DNA of 64,000 bases, taken from the NCBI GenBank assembly GCA_947503555.1, contig CANNEE010000015.1:61777-125776 (forward strand). The letters are read 5' to 3'. Below the pieces are notes generated by a model that had not been told where the DNA came from, searched no databases, and saw only the letters and a list, made by a program, of their open reading frames with translations. A program made the translations under genes and the position numbers. This DNA is from an uncultured Shewanella sp. GTDB lineage: Bacteria; Pseudomonadota; Gammaproteobacteria; Enterobacterales; Shewanellaceae. Of this stretch, positions 56,559-63,924 are shown piece by piece. Within the stretch, counting starts at the first letter, position 1. Each line of letters opens with the position of its first letter.

Positions 56559-57166
56559 CAGACACGATTGCAGGCCTCGATTTCAATTGCTTTCAATTTT
56601 GGAAGCTTCTCAGTACCTGCTATTGATGTCAGAAATGGACAATTGTATAGATCTAATATCTCAAGACTACCAAGTTGCTCTATGCCTTTTAAAGATTCTA
56701 GTTTTCGAGAGGTAAGGTAAAGTTGCTTGAGGGTAACCATTGAGGTAATTGGCTCCAGGTTACTGTGTGGATAATTTTGAATATTAAGCTTTTCAAGGGA
56801 TGTTAGCTCAAGCAATGACCCAAGACCTTTAGACCAAGTTATTAGTGCTACCCTTAGCTTTGAAAAAGCTGATAAATCAATTTTTTGAGTTGATTTATAT
56901 TGCAGGCCAAGTAGCTCTAGTTGAGGGAGAGACTCAATAATTTTTATACCTTTAGCATCCCAGCAGTAAAGCTCTAGACCTCGGAGGAAAGATAGCTCAG
57001 GAAGAAATGACAAATCATGTCCTTTGAACCCAAAGGAATCAGTAAGCCTCAATGCTGATATGCCATTATCTTGCATATAGACGCTTACCTCATCGGACCA
57101 AGCGCCCTTTAAGATAAGGACCTTTCCGATTCCATTCTCGTCTTCTCTTATCTCAAATTTACTCAT
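56552..57166 (-). CDS. Cassette gene: leucine-rich-repeat protein
   Basis: 204 aa of degenerate LRRs of about 22 residues (LSFLRGLELYCWD, LPQLELLGLQYKS, LTSLEKLNIQNYP, LKQLYLTSRKLESL, LGSLEILDLYNCP), with no signal peptide or anchor. It should form a small solenoid used for protein binding, but no partner is evident. The stop is inside its attC. Confidence 0.75.
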   Translation of the reverse strand: MSKFEIREDENGIGKVLILKGAWSDEVSVYMQDNGISALRLTDSFGFKGHDLSFLPELSFLRGLELYCWDAKGIKIIESLPQLELLGLQYKSTQKIDLSAFSKLRVALITWSKGLGSLLELTSLEKLNIQNYPHSNLEPITSMVTLKQLYLTSRKLESLKGIEQLGSLEILDLYNCPFLTSIAGTEKLPKLKAIEIEACNRVCA

Positions 57167-57178
57167 GAGTTCTCTTAA

Positions 57179-57252
57179 GCATAACGCCTGCCAGCAGGGG
57201 CGAGTTTACGACTCCCGCCAGCTTGCTGGCAACACTGGCTGGCTTTGTTATA
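57179..57252 (-). repeat. attC site of the 57248 cassette
   Basis: Minus-strand R'' ATATAAC followed by AAAGCC, arms CCAGC...GCTGG, right end GGCGTTATGC (VCR-like core). 74 bp and uninterrupted. Confidence 0.82.
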
Positions 57253-57559
57253 TTTTGCCTGAATATAAGTCATGAAGTTGCTTACATCCTTGGCCTGAAA
57301 TTTTATTGTTACCTACACACGCCTCTATGGGAGAAGAATTCTCTGGGTGCACCCCATCCATAATCTCAAGCAGATTAACAATGGCATTATCTAATGCCTC
57401 CGTAACAATCTCTCGTAAGAAGGCTTTCTCCTGAATTGATAAACTGGCTTGCCAATCTTGAGTATCTTTAGCAACACCAGAGCTTTCTCCCTCAGCCCAG
57501 TCAATAGCAAAGTCTCGAGAGTGCCTTTTGATTAAATTAATAAATGCTTCGTTATTCAT
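57248..57559 (-). CDS. Cassette gene: small hypothetical protein, 103 aa
   Basis: I do not recognise it. The native ATG is 57559 (GGAAG just upstream); a longer in-frame ATG at 57583 is contributed by the IS element. The product is mostly helical (NEAFINLIKRHSRDFAIDWA; SIQEKAFLREIVTEALDNAI) with two cysteines near the end. No signal peptide. The stop is in its attC. Confidence 0.6.
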   Translation of the reverse strand: MNNEAFINLIKRHSRDFAIDWAEGESSGVAKDTQDWQASLSIQEKAFLREIVTEALDNAIVNLLEIMDGVHPENSSPIEACVGNNKISGQGCKQLHDLYSGKI

Positions 57560-57685
57560 GAGACTTCCAAAAAATATAGACATAATGACTCCCCACTAGA
57601 AATGCAGTTCTCTAATCCATCGTGGGTTAGCTGACAACCAGAGCCATAATAGTTTTGTTAAAGAAACTAAAAACTTGGGTTCAGC

Positions 57686-57971
57686 ATGAGCAAACATAAC
57701 ATACTTGTCATCGACTTAGATACACATAAAGAGTCCATTGGAATCGCATATATTGAAGACCAGCGATGTGAACACTCCCATCCATATCACATGGAAAGCA
57801 CAGCTGAGACTGCGTCGGCGTTATCAACATCTAGTGCACAAGGGTAAACACTACAACGTGGTGGTGACGGCCTTTGCTAGAGAGATGATTGCCTATATTT
57901 GGGCAATATCACGAGAAATCGTATTACCTAAGGTTAACCCTCAATTGCGCATTGCAAGGGTGCCAGCATGA
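57686..57971 (+). pseudogene. IS110-family transposase remnant, copy C
   Basis: ATG 57686 starts SKHNILVIDLDTHKESIGIA and, after the deletion, continues in the wrong frame to a stop near 57846. The C-terminal frame (LRLRRRYQHLVHKGKHYNVV, IAYIWAISREIVLPK) closes at 57971. As in copy B the core of the catalytic domain is missing. Confidence 0.85.
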
Positions 57972-58009
57972 TTGACCGTTTTGAGTTAATGCAGCATCAA
58001 CCATCGGCT

Positions 58010-58265
58010 ATCGCACAACTACCGACAGCGTTAGGATGGCTGTGAAGCTCGGCTTTCACTGAACCACGAGCATAGACTGAAGACAGGTGTCACGACGGAA
58101 AAAGTAAGGTAGGCGCTGCTTATTGAAAGATAAGTAATCCACGAATACCAGCATGACAACCGACGAATTTACTTGCTTCATCTACTGCGTTAACTCAATT
58201 CATTTTGGGAAAAGCACAAAACTAGGCTTAAACCATTAGGCCTAAATGATTACGCTCTACTTGAC
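58010..58265 (+). ncRNA. Right-end noncoding RNA region (candidate bridge/seekRNA), copy C
   Basis: Homologous to the copy B segment. GCGTTAGG (58028-58035) and the following GTGAAGC-TCG-GCTTTCAC hairpin are kept. The rest, including AGCATAGACTGAAGACAGG and CTAGGCTTAAACCATTAGG, is almost the same in both copies, as if under constraint or recently shared. Guide function is inferred. Confidence 0.45.
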
Positions 58266-58280
58266 GTGGGGAGTCATACC

Positions 58281-58400
58281 AACGCCCAATTAAGGTGTGA
58301 AGCACGCGACCACAACACCTAAATTGACCACCGTAAACACTAAACTTGAGCCAAACCAAAAATGCCAAGCGTGCTGAATCACTCTTAAATTGCTTGTGAG
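58281..58400 (-). repeat. attC site of the RelA/SpoT cassette (R'' degenerate)
   Basis: Very close in style to Vibrio repeats (CAAGCAATTTAAGAGTGATTCAG-type start and CCTTAATTGGGCGTT end). The R'' core, expected as TTTAACAAGC, reads GCTCACAAGC, so the AAC is lost and the gene frame runs on into attC. The right end carries IS copy C. Confidence 0.75.
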
Positions 58401-59479
58401 CCGTTGTTCTCCAACCATTGCTCAAATGCCTCTTTGGAGACATTTGTTAAAATAGCGCTATACGCTTCCTTATCACTTAAATAAAGGCAATGCCGGATCA
58501 TGGTATAGGGATTTAACTTCTCACTTGAGCCCTCTAAAGATTCAAAGTAGGTTTGGTATTCTTTTACTTTAGAGATAGTAGCTTTCATGTGTTCGTTGAA
58601 ATCTGTTCGAGTTATGTTTGATTCCATTGAGATAATTTCTTGGGTAAAACCATCCACTTTATGGGGTTCAAAATCGTACTTTCTAAAAAAGTGATTCGCA
58701 ATTTTTAAGAAGCCAAACGCTGTAAGTAACCCATTTCCGTTACTTTTGCGTAAAGAAGTTGAGGCTTGTCCTGCTTCATTTCCTTCGGTTAGTGATGACT
58801 CTGAGTCATCTTCTTTTGCTTTTTGTATTTCGTCTTCTGTTGAAGTACGAATTTCACGAAACTCTCGATCCGCTAACTCAAAGAGTGCAGCTAGTGTGTT
58901 GATTCTACGTTTTAGCTTATTAGGTATAGATTTTTTATATTTAATTTTATGATCCAATACGCTCCAAGAATCTTGAATTATTGTACGAATTTGAATTTCA
59001 AAGCCAAAATCTAAGAATGCTTTGTACTCAGGCATATTTCGCCTACTTTCACCCAGCTTAAGGTCTAAATGAAGCCCCTTATATCCAAATGAGTCCTCAG
59101 TGCTTTCAATTTGTGAAATCTTGTCTGTTACGTCAATGACCTCAAAGTGTTCTTTCAATACATCTTGAATATTTTCAATGTCGTCTTCATATAAACATAC
59201 AACTCTTAACCCGATAAGATCTGAGATATGATCCTTGATATTGTATTCGGTACTAGCTGATTCTAGAGCCTTTCGATACTTTAGATTAAACTTCCTAATA
59301 CATTCTTCTTTATCTTTGACTCTGCCTTCAATTTTGGAGATAGCTATACCACCAGAGTGAGTCAACAATGCTTCGATGAGCGTACAGAATGAGTTATTCG
59401 CACCCTCCAGTAATGCCAAGTTATCTGAATAAAACTCGCGAAATGCGTGTTTCTCTACGTCAAAATCTAAAGACGCCAT
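58385..59479 (-). CDS. Cassette gene: RelA/SpoT-domain (p)ppGpp synthetase-like protein
   Basis: 364 aa, soluble. The synthetase motifs are all seen: GRVKDKEECIRKF (R-x-K) near residue 57, DLIGLRVVCLYEDD near residue 86 (catalytic Asp), FGYKGLHLDL near residue 129 and FEIQIRTIIQDSW near residue 158, followed by LDHKIKYK. There is no HD hydrolase domain or TGS/ACT tail. A C-terminal region of about 150 residues is of unknown fold. Such proteins are small alarmone synthetases or toxSAS/CapRel-like defence toxins; the C-terminal part might control activity. It is followed by an attC whose R'' is lost. Confidence 0.75.
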   Translation of the reverse strand: MASLDFDVEKHAFREFYSDNLALLEGANNSFCTLIEALLTHSGGIAISKIEGRVKDKEECIRKFNLKYRKALESASTEYNIKDHISDLIGLRVVCLYEDDIENIQDVLKEHFEVIDVTDKISQIESTEDSFGYKGLHLDLKLGESRRNMPEYKAFLDFGFEIQIRTIIQDSWSVLDHKIKYKKSIPNKLKRRINTLAALFELADREFREIRTSTEDEIQKAKEDDSESSLTEGNEAGQASTSLRKSNGNGLLTAFGFLKIANHFFRKYDFEPHKVDGFTQEIISMESNITRTDFNEHMKATISKVKEYQTYFESLEGSSEKLNPYTMIRHCLYLSDKEAYSAILTNVSKEAFEQWLENNGSQAI

Positions 59480-59509
59480 TGGATCTCCTATCTAAATTAT
59501 ACTTTGGAC

Positions 59510-59611
59510 GGCTAACGACCTGTTAATGGGCAAAATTATGTTGGCTAAAATGTGAAGCGGAGCGAAACCAAGCCAACTTAATTTTTTCCAATTTAAACAG
59601 TTTGTTATAAG
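59510..59611 (-). repeat. attC site of the 59615 cassette
   Basis: Minus strand: R'' TTATAAC, arms AGTTGGCT and AGCCAAC, right end GTTAGCC. 102 bp, uninterrupted. The centre (TAAAATGTGAAGCGGAGCG) is close to the 55596 attC. Confidence 0.85.
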
Positions 59612-59614
59612 CCG

Positions 59615-60064
59615 TTAACTCCATTTTATGTTTTTCCCATAAGTTCGCATTTCATTCTTTAGGTTGTTCAGAGCACCATATTTGCTTAGTTCCATTGAAG
59701 AACCTCCGTAAGTTGAAAGAACCATGGATTTAATACCATTGCTGCCTTCTTTAACTTTTATTCCTGAGATGCTTTCCCACTTCAAGATGGTTTCTGTTTC
59801 TTTATCAATTATCACGAAGCCTTCAGGCTTAGTTTCAATGAAGTGGTCTCTATAAATTGAAGCATACTTTCTAGCTCCAAAATAATTTAGCAAAGGCCCT
59901 ACAATTGAACAAACAACAAGGGCAATAGTGATCACTTTCTTTTCGTCTGTTCCATCTTCAAGAAAGAAAAATATAACTATGGAAAAGAGGACAAACTGTA
60001 GGAACGTATAAATAGGTTGTCTAAACCTTTTTCTCAAAGTTTCATCAGATATTTGAAATTTCAT
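59615..60064 (-). CDS. Cassette gene: small membrane protein with PH-like domain
   Basis: 149 aa with two N-terminal hydrophobic segments (IYTFLQFVLFSIVIFFFL and KKVITIALVVCSIVGPLL) followed by a beta-rich domain of about 80 residues, EPH-like in appearance (GFVIIDKETETILKWESISGIKV). I do not recognise a named family. The start has AAGGATACG before its ATG. Confidence 0.6.
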   Translation of the reverse strand: MKFQISDETLRKRFRQPIYTFLQFVLFSIVIFFFLEDGTDEKKVITIALVVCSIVGPLLNYFGARKYASIYRDHFIETKPEGFVIIDKETETILKWESISGIKVKEGSNGIKSMVLSTYGGSSMELSKYGALNNLKNEMRTYGKNIKWS

Positions 60065-60457
60065 CGTATCCTTACTTCAGGCTTATAACAGCGTATTAGC
60101 GAGAATTCCGATAAACACGCGACGCCACACCGTAAAATCCTTTCGCTAACATTGATAATTATTTAATAATTCCAGTAGGTTAACTCTGCCTATGACGTAA
60201 AGCAAGCGCTTAGTTGCATGTAGAAACCGAGAATTGATTTAAACGAGAACCCAAAAGGCTCGTTATGTAAAATATCTAATCAAGTAAAACCATATTATTC
60301 AACAACTTATGCATTGGCATCTGTATTAAACGAGAATTTCAGTTTTTACATAACGAGAAGCAAAGTCGCGACTTTGTTCAACTTGCCATTATAACTGTAT
60401 ATACATCCAGATATAGGAGATGCCAATCTAAATTAGAGTTTAAAAACATTTTCATTA
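60065..60457. other. Boundary region between the cassette array and core genes
   Basis: About 390 bp. Close to the cassette start (minus strand CGCTGTTATAAGC) is an R'-like half-site, and TAGCGA ... TCGCTA (60094-60142) bracket a 50-nt stretch that could be a worn attC. An inverted repeat follows at 60258-60356. No integron integrase or attI is visible. Confidence 0.45.
60258..60356. repeat. Inverted repeat at the edge of the cassette array
   Basis: CTCGTTATGTAAAA (60258-60271) and TTTTACATAACGAG (60343-60356) are perfect 14-bp inverted copies, 71 bp apart. A short direct repeat, TTAAACGAGAA (60238 and 60325), is close to both. It may be a small mobile element or a structured RNA. Confidence 0.65.
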
Positions 60458-61498
60458 TCAGCTCCCTCGTTTGGCTAGTAACTCTTGCAGACTTTGGGGA
60501 AGCATAGCAATCATTCTTCGGCTCAAGTTTGCTTCATGTTTCTGCCACAAGATACCGAGATAAATAATGCCCAAACCGATTAATGTCAGGCTAATGGGGA
60601 ATAACCAAGAGTCGGCAAACACTTTATTAGCAAGATGCCCTAAATAGAAACTCACACCTATGGCACCAAAGACTGTGAGCACTCGCCGTATTAGCACAAC
60701 ACCTATACCCATCAACAACAGATTAATACAGCAGTAGATAAATTTACCTAGCTCTGAGTCCGACTCTTGAGAGGTTAGTCCGCCCCAAAAGGTCAACACA
60801 CCAAAAAGATATAGCCAGAAGCTGTAATCTAAGCTTTTACGGCTGCGTAGATCAGTCCAGAAGGCGATAACCAGCATGATAAGACCAAAGGCGATACTCA
60901 CTTTTGCTCTATAGTCAAAATCCCAATGTAGCCCTAAATCAGGATTCAGCAGCTCGGCAATATCGATTGAGAAGTACCAGAGGGTTATGGCAATGGGCAG
61001 CATAATAAAAGGGTAAGCATAACGTTTGAGCACCATGACGCCGACCGCTAGGGTTGCCAGTTCCATATAGAGCCATAGGGGTTTGATATATCTATGGTAC
61101 TCGCGATAACTGCTATCATCAGGCCACCAACCCATCATCTGTTGCAAGCCAAATACAGCAAGTGGCGTAATAGACACCATAAAGCACGCACAAATACCTG
61201 CTGGAATAGCGAGCTGACGCCGACCAAAATGCTCACATAGGCCAATACTAAGAGCCATGTAAACCAGAGAAATCGTTAAGATCCCTGCCCCGCCAAACTC
61301 ATCCCAACCTAAGGTCATAAATAAGGTCATAGCACCTATGGCAATCAACCCACCTAGGTAGTAAAGCAGATGGGTAAAATCGAATCTAGGGACATCGAGG
61401 CTAGTTTGAGTAAGGAACTCGGCTAAGGGAGTGACTTGCTCTTGGGATATTAAGCCTTTTTCAGCAGCCTGCTGCAGCTTAGCCTTAACATTAGCCAT
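60458..61498 (-). CDS. DUF2157-type membrane protein
   Basis: 346 aa with a short cytosolic helical N-terminus (residues 1-45) and about ten membrane segments. The pattern (LLYYLGGLIAIGAMTLFMTLGWDEFGG) resembles DUF2157. Function is unknown. A single core-type gene, 107 bp downstream of dadA in the same direction. Confidence 0.65.
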   Translation of the reverse strand: MANVKAKLQQAAEKGLISQEQVTPLAEFLTQTSLDVPRFDFTHLLYYLGGLIAIGAMTLFMTLGWDEFGGAGILTISLVYMALSIGLCEHFGRRQLAIPAGICACFMVSITPLAVFGLQQMMGWWPDDSSYREYHRYIKPLWLYMELATLAVGVMVLKRYAYPFIMLPIAITLWYFSIDIAELLNPDLGLHWDFDYRAKVSIAFGLIMLVIAFWTDLRSRKSLDYSFWLYLFGVLTFWGGLTSQESDSELGKFIYCCINLLLMGIGVVLIRRVLTVFGAIGVSFYLGHLANKVFADSWLFPISLTLIGLGIIYLGILWQKHEANLSRRMIAMLPQSLQELLAKRGS

Positions 61499-61607
61499 GA
61501 CTGACCTTCCTTACCTATTCATTATCGATAACAATCAGATTATTAATCTAAATAACAAGATATTAGGCTAGCACTCTCAAAGCATAAGACCAATACTTTT
61601 ACCTGGT

Positions 61608-62861
61608 CTAGCCATATCTTGCCATTGATAATTCGGGCGTTGCCAGCGCATTGGCTCTTCCTTCAATAATATCACTAACAAGCTTGCCAGAGCCTGCTGC
61701 CATGGTCCAACCTAGCGTACCGTGACCAGTATTGGTGAACAAATTGGCAATTGGCGTAGCGCCGATAATCGGCGTGCCGTCGGGAGTCATGGGTCTTAGG
61801 CCTGTCCAAGGCTCGGCCTTAGTTAAATCCACACCGTCAGGAAATAACTCAGTCACGACTTTCGTCAAGGTTGCCAGTCTTGCAGGCCTAAGCTTGATAT
61901 CAAAGCCCGTTAACTCAGCCATGCCAGCCACCCGCACTCTGTCATCGAAGCGAGTGACCGCGACTTTATAGGTTTCATCCATGATGGTAGAGCTGGGAGC
62001 AGCGCCATCATGAGCTAACGGCAGGGTTAAGGAATAACCCTTCACCGGATAAAGCGGTAGTTTAAGTCCAAGTTGATTCATTAATGCATTTGAAAAGCTA
62101 CCCATGGCAATCAAAAATCTATCGCCCTCAAACTCGCCCTTATCAGTAATAACGCCCTTCACTTTCCCGCTTTCAAGACCCAAGCTTTCAACCCGAGTAT
62201 CAAAGTGAAATGTCACACCTTGGGAGACTAGCGCTTGTTTTAACTGCTGGCAGAATAAGTGACAGTCTCCGGTTTCATCTTGAGGCAGATATAATCCACC
62301 TAAGATTTTTGTTTTAGCACTGTGTAACCCAGGCTCTTTGGCTAGACACTCATCAAAGGATAATAACTCATGCTCAATACCCGCTTGCGCTAGCAAGTCG
62401 ATATCTTTACTAACGGCATTTAACTGTTTTTGTTGGCGAAAAATCTGCAAGGTCCCTAACTGTCTTCCTTCATAGTCAAGCTCTAACTCAGCGCTTAATG
62501 CTTGCAGTACCTCACGGCTGTAATTCGCCAAACTGAGCATGCGCGCTTTATTAACTTGATACCGATTCAAGCAACAGTTTTGTAGCATCTGCCCTAACCA
62601 GCTATACCCCTCTCGGGATAACATAGGGCTAATTTTGAGCGGAGAGTGCTTTGACATTAACCACCTTATCGCCTTAAGAGGTACCCCAGGTGCAGCCCAG
62701 GGCGAACTATAGCCATAAGAGATCTGGCCAGCATTGGCAAAGCTAGTTTCTAATGCAACGTCGGCTTGCCTATCAAGCACTGTGACTTCAAAGCCAGCTT
62801 TCGCAAGATACCATGCACTCGTCAGCCCTATAACGCCCGCACCCAATACCACAACCCGCAT
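61608..62861 (-). CDS. dadA: D-amino acid dehydrogenase small subunit
   Basis: FAD-dependent oxidation of D-alanine and other D-amino acids. The dinucleotide motif VVLGAGVIGLTSAWYLAKAG starts at residue 3 and the FAD-binding end GLRPMTPDGTPIIG and NTGHGTLGWTMAAGSG is intact. I use ATG 62861 (AAGGAAG just upstream), giving 417 aa. The divergent LysR gene on the other side of a 110-bp spacer probably regulates it. Confidence 0.93.
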   Translation of the reverse strand: MRVVVLGAGVIGLTSAWYLAKAGFEVTVLDRQADVALETSFANAGQISYGYSSPWAAPGVPLKAIRWLMSKHSPLKISPMLSREGYSWLGQMLQNCCLNRYQVNKARMLSLANYSREVLQALSAELELDYEGRQLGTLQIFRQQKQLNAVSKDIDLLAQAGIEHELLSFDECLAKEPGLHSAKTKILGGLYLPQDETGDCHLFCQQLKQALVSQGVTFHFDTRVESLGLESGKVKGVITDKGEFEGDRFLIAMGSFSNALMNQLGLKLPLYPVKGYSLTLPLAHDGAAPSSTIMDETYKVAVTRFDDRVRVAGMAELTGFDIKLRPARLATLTKVVTELFPDGVDLTKAEPWTGLRPMTPDGTPIIGATPIANLFTNTGHGTLGWTMAAGSGKLVSDIIEGRANALATPELSMARYG

Positions 62862-62971
62862 ACATCTTCCTTTTAAGCTCATCGAATGATGACTAGCTTG
62901 AAAGATTAACATTGGTATAACAAACGATATTTATTAAACTCAGCCTATAGTAAAACTATAAGCAGATAATA

Positions 62972-63877
62972 ATGAGAATAAACTTAAGTTACTTAACCAC
63001 ATTTGCTCTTGTCGCCAAACACGCCAGTTTTACTCAAGCAGCACATGAGCTAAATATCACGGTCGGCGCGGTAAGTCAGCAGATGCGACTATTGGAGCAG
63101 CAAATCGGTTTTGCGCTTTTTACTCGTCACTCAAGGGGAATCACCCTAACATCAAAAGGCAGCATCCTCAGTAATACACTCAATACTCACCTTGAGCCGA
63201 TAGCGCAGACACTGCAACAGCTGATGCAGACAGCAAGTGACCCTAAGGAAGTCAAACTAAAACTGACCCCTTCCTTTGCCTATAAATGGCTGATGCCAAG
63301 ACTTAAGTATTTCTACAATCAACACCCAGATATCAGTGTACTCACCTATGCCGAAGGTGGCCTTGTCCATATTGACAACACGAGCGTTGATCTCACCATA
63401 GATTATGGACAACTCCCCTACTACCAAGACGATGCAATTGAGCTATTTACAGAGCAGCTTATTCCGGTGATGAGTCCTGATTATTATCGGCAACTCACTC
63501 AGGGAACAAGTCATAATGACTTTTGGCAGCAAGCGACCTTGCTTCATGATGCTATGCCCTATCGGGATGCCGACAAACACAGCGAGTGGCAGTATTGGCT
63601 AGCGCAACACCAAATAAGTACAAACTATCATGGCGGACATTTTTTTAATCGTACCGATATGGCAATGGCAGCGGCTGAAGCTGGACTGGGAGTCGCCATG
63701 GCAAGAAGTGCGTTAATCAAAGAAGAGGTAAATAGGAAAAAACTGATTGCCCCCTTTGGCTCACTTGAGGCCAAAGCAGGCTACTTTTTGCTGCAACACA
63801 CAGACAACGCCAGTGTCAGACAATTTAAGGATTGGTTGATAGCATTATGCCAAACAGAAAAACCACAAACCTTCTAA
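62972..63877 (+). CDS. LysR family transcriptional regulator
   Basis: 301 aa: a winged-helix DNA-binding domain (SFTQAAHELNITVGAVSQQM near residue 20) and a type 2 periplasmic-binding-like effector domain with GcvA-like character. Divergent from dadA, so it likely controls that gene in response to D- or L-alanine or related ligands (inference). Confidence 0.88.
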   Translation: MRINLSYLTTFALVAKHASFTQAAHELNITVGAVSQQMRLLEQQIGFALFTRHSRGITLTSKGSILSNTLNTHLEPIAQTLQQLMQTASDPKEVKLKLTPSFAYKWLMPRLKYFYNQHPDISVLTYAEGGLVHIDNTSVDLTIDYGQLPYYQDDAIELFTEQLIPVMSPDYYRQLTQGTSHNDFWQQATLLHDAMPYRDADKHSEWQYWLAQHQISTNYHGGHFFNRTDMAMAAAEAGLGVAMARSALIKEEVNRKKLIAPFGSLEAKAGYFLLQHTDNASVRQFKDWLIALCQTEKPQTF

Positions 63878-63892
63878 CGGCACATACAAAAA

Positions 63893-63916
63893 AGCCCTTG
63901 TCTAATGACAAGGGCT
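63893..63916 (-). terminator. Terminator of the tRNA-Asp transcript
   Basis: 10-bp stem AGCCCTTGTC / GACAAGGGCT with loop TAAT, followed on the minus strand by TTTTTTGTATG. Confidence 0.85.
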
Positions 63917-63924
63917 AATCTGTT

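Larger units (their letters stand above)
57578..58280 (+). mobile_element. Non-autonomous IS1111-attC type element, copy C (703 bp)
   Basis: Same build as copy B: AGACATA, ATGACTCCCCAC (57585-57596), then GTGGGGAGTCAT (58266-58277) and ACC. It shares the same internal deletion junction (CACAGCTGAGACTG). It is inserted at the same point of the attC R' of the RelA/SpoT cassette (GTT|ATAT). Base changes relative to copy B are spread over the length, so they are not a very recent duplication. Confidence 0.85.

Noticed and set aside
57738-57971. 77-aa open frame as a gene
   Set aside because: It is the C-terminal frame of the deleted IS110-type transposase, read through the junction; no start or ribosome site is credible.
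54334-60064. The region as a genomic island made by a tRNA-integrating phage
   Set aside because: The tRNA-Asp lies 4 kb away beyond core genes, no direct repeat of its 3' end is seen at the region, and attC sites explain the layout.
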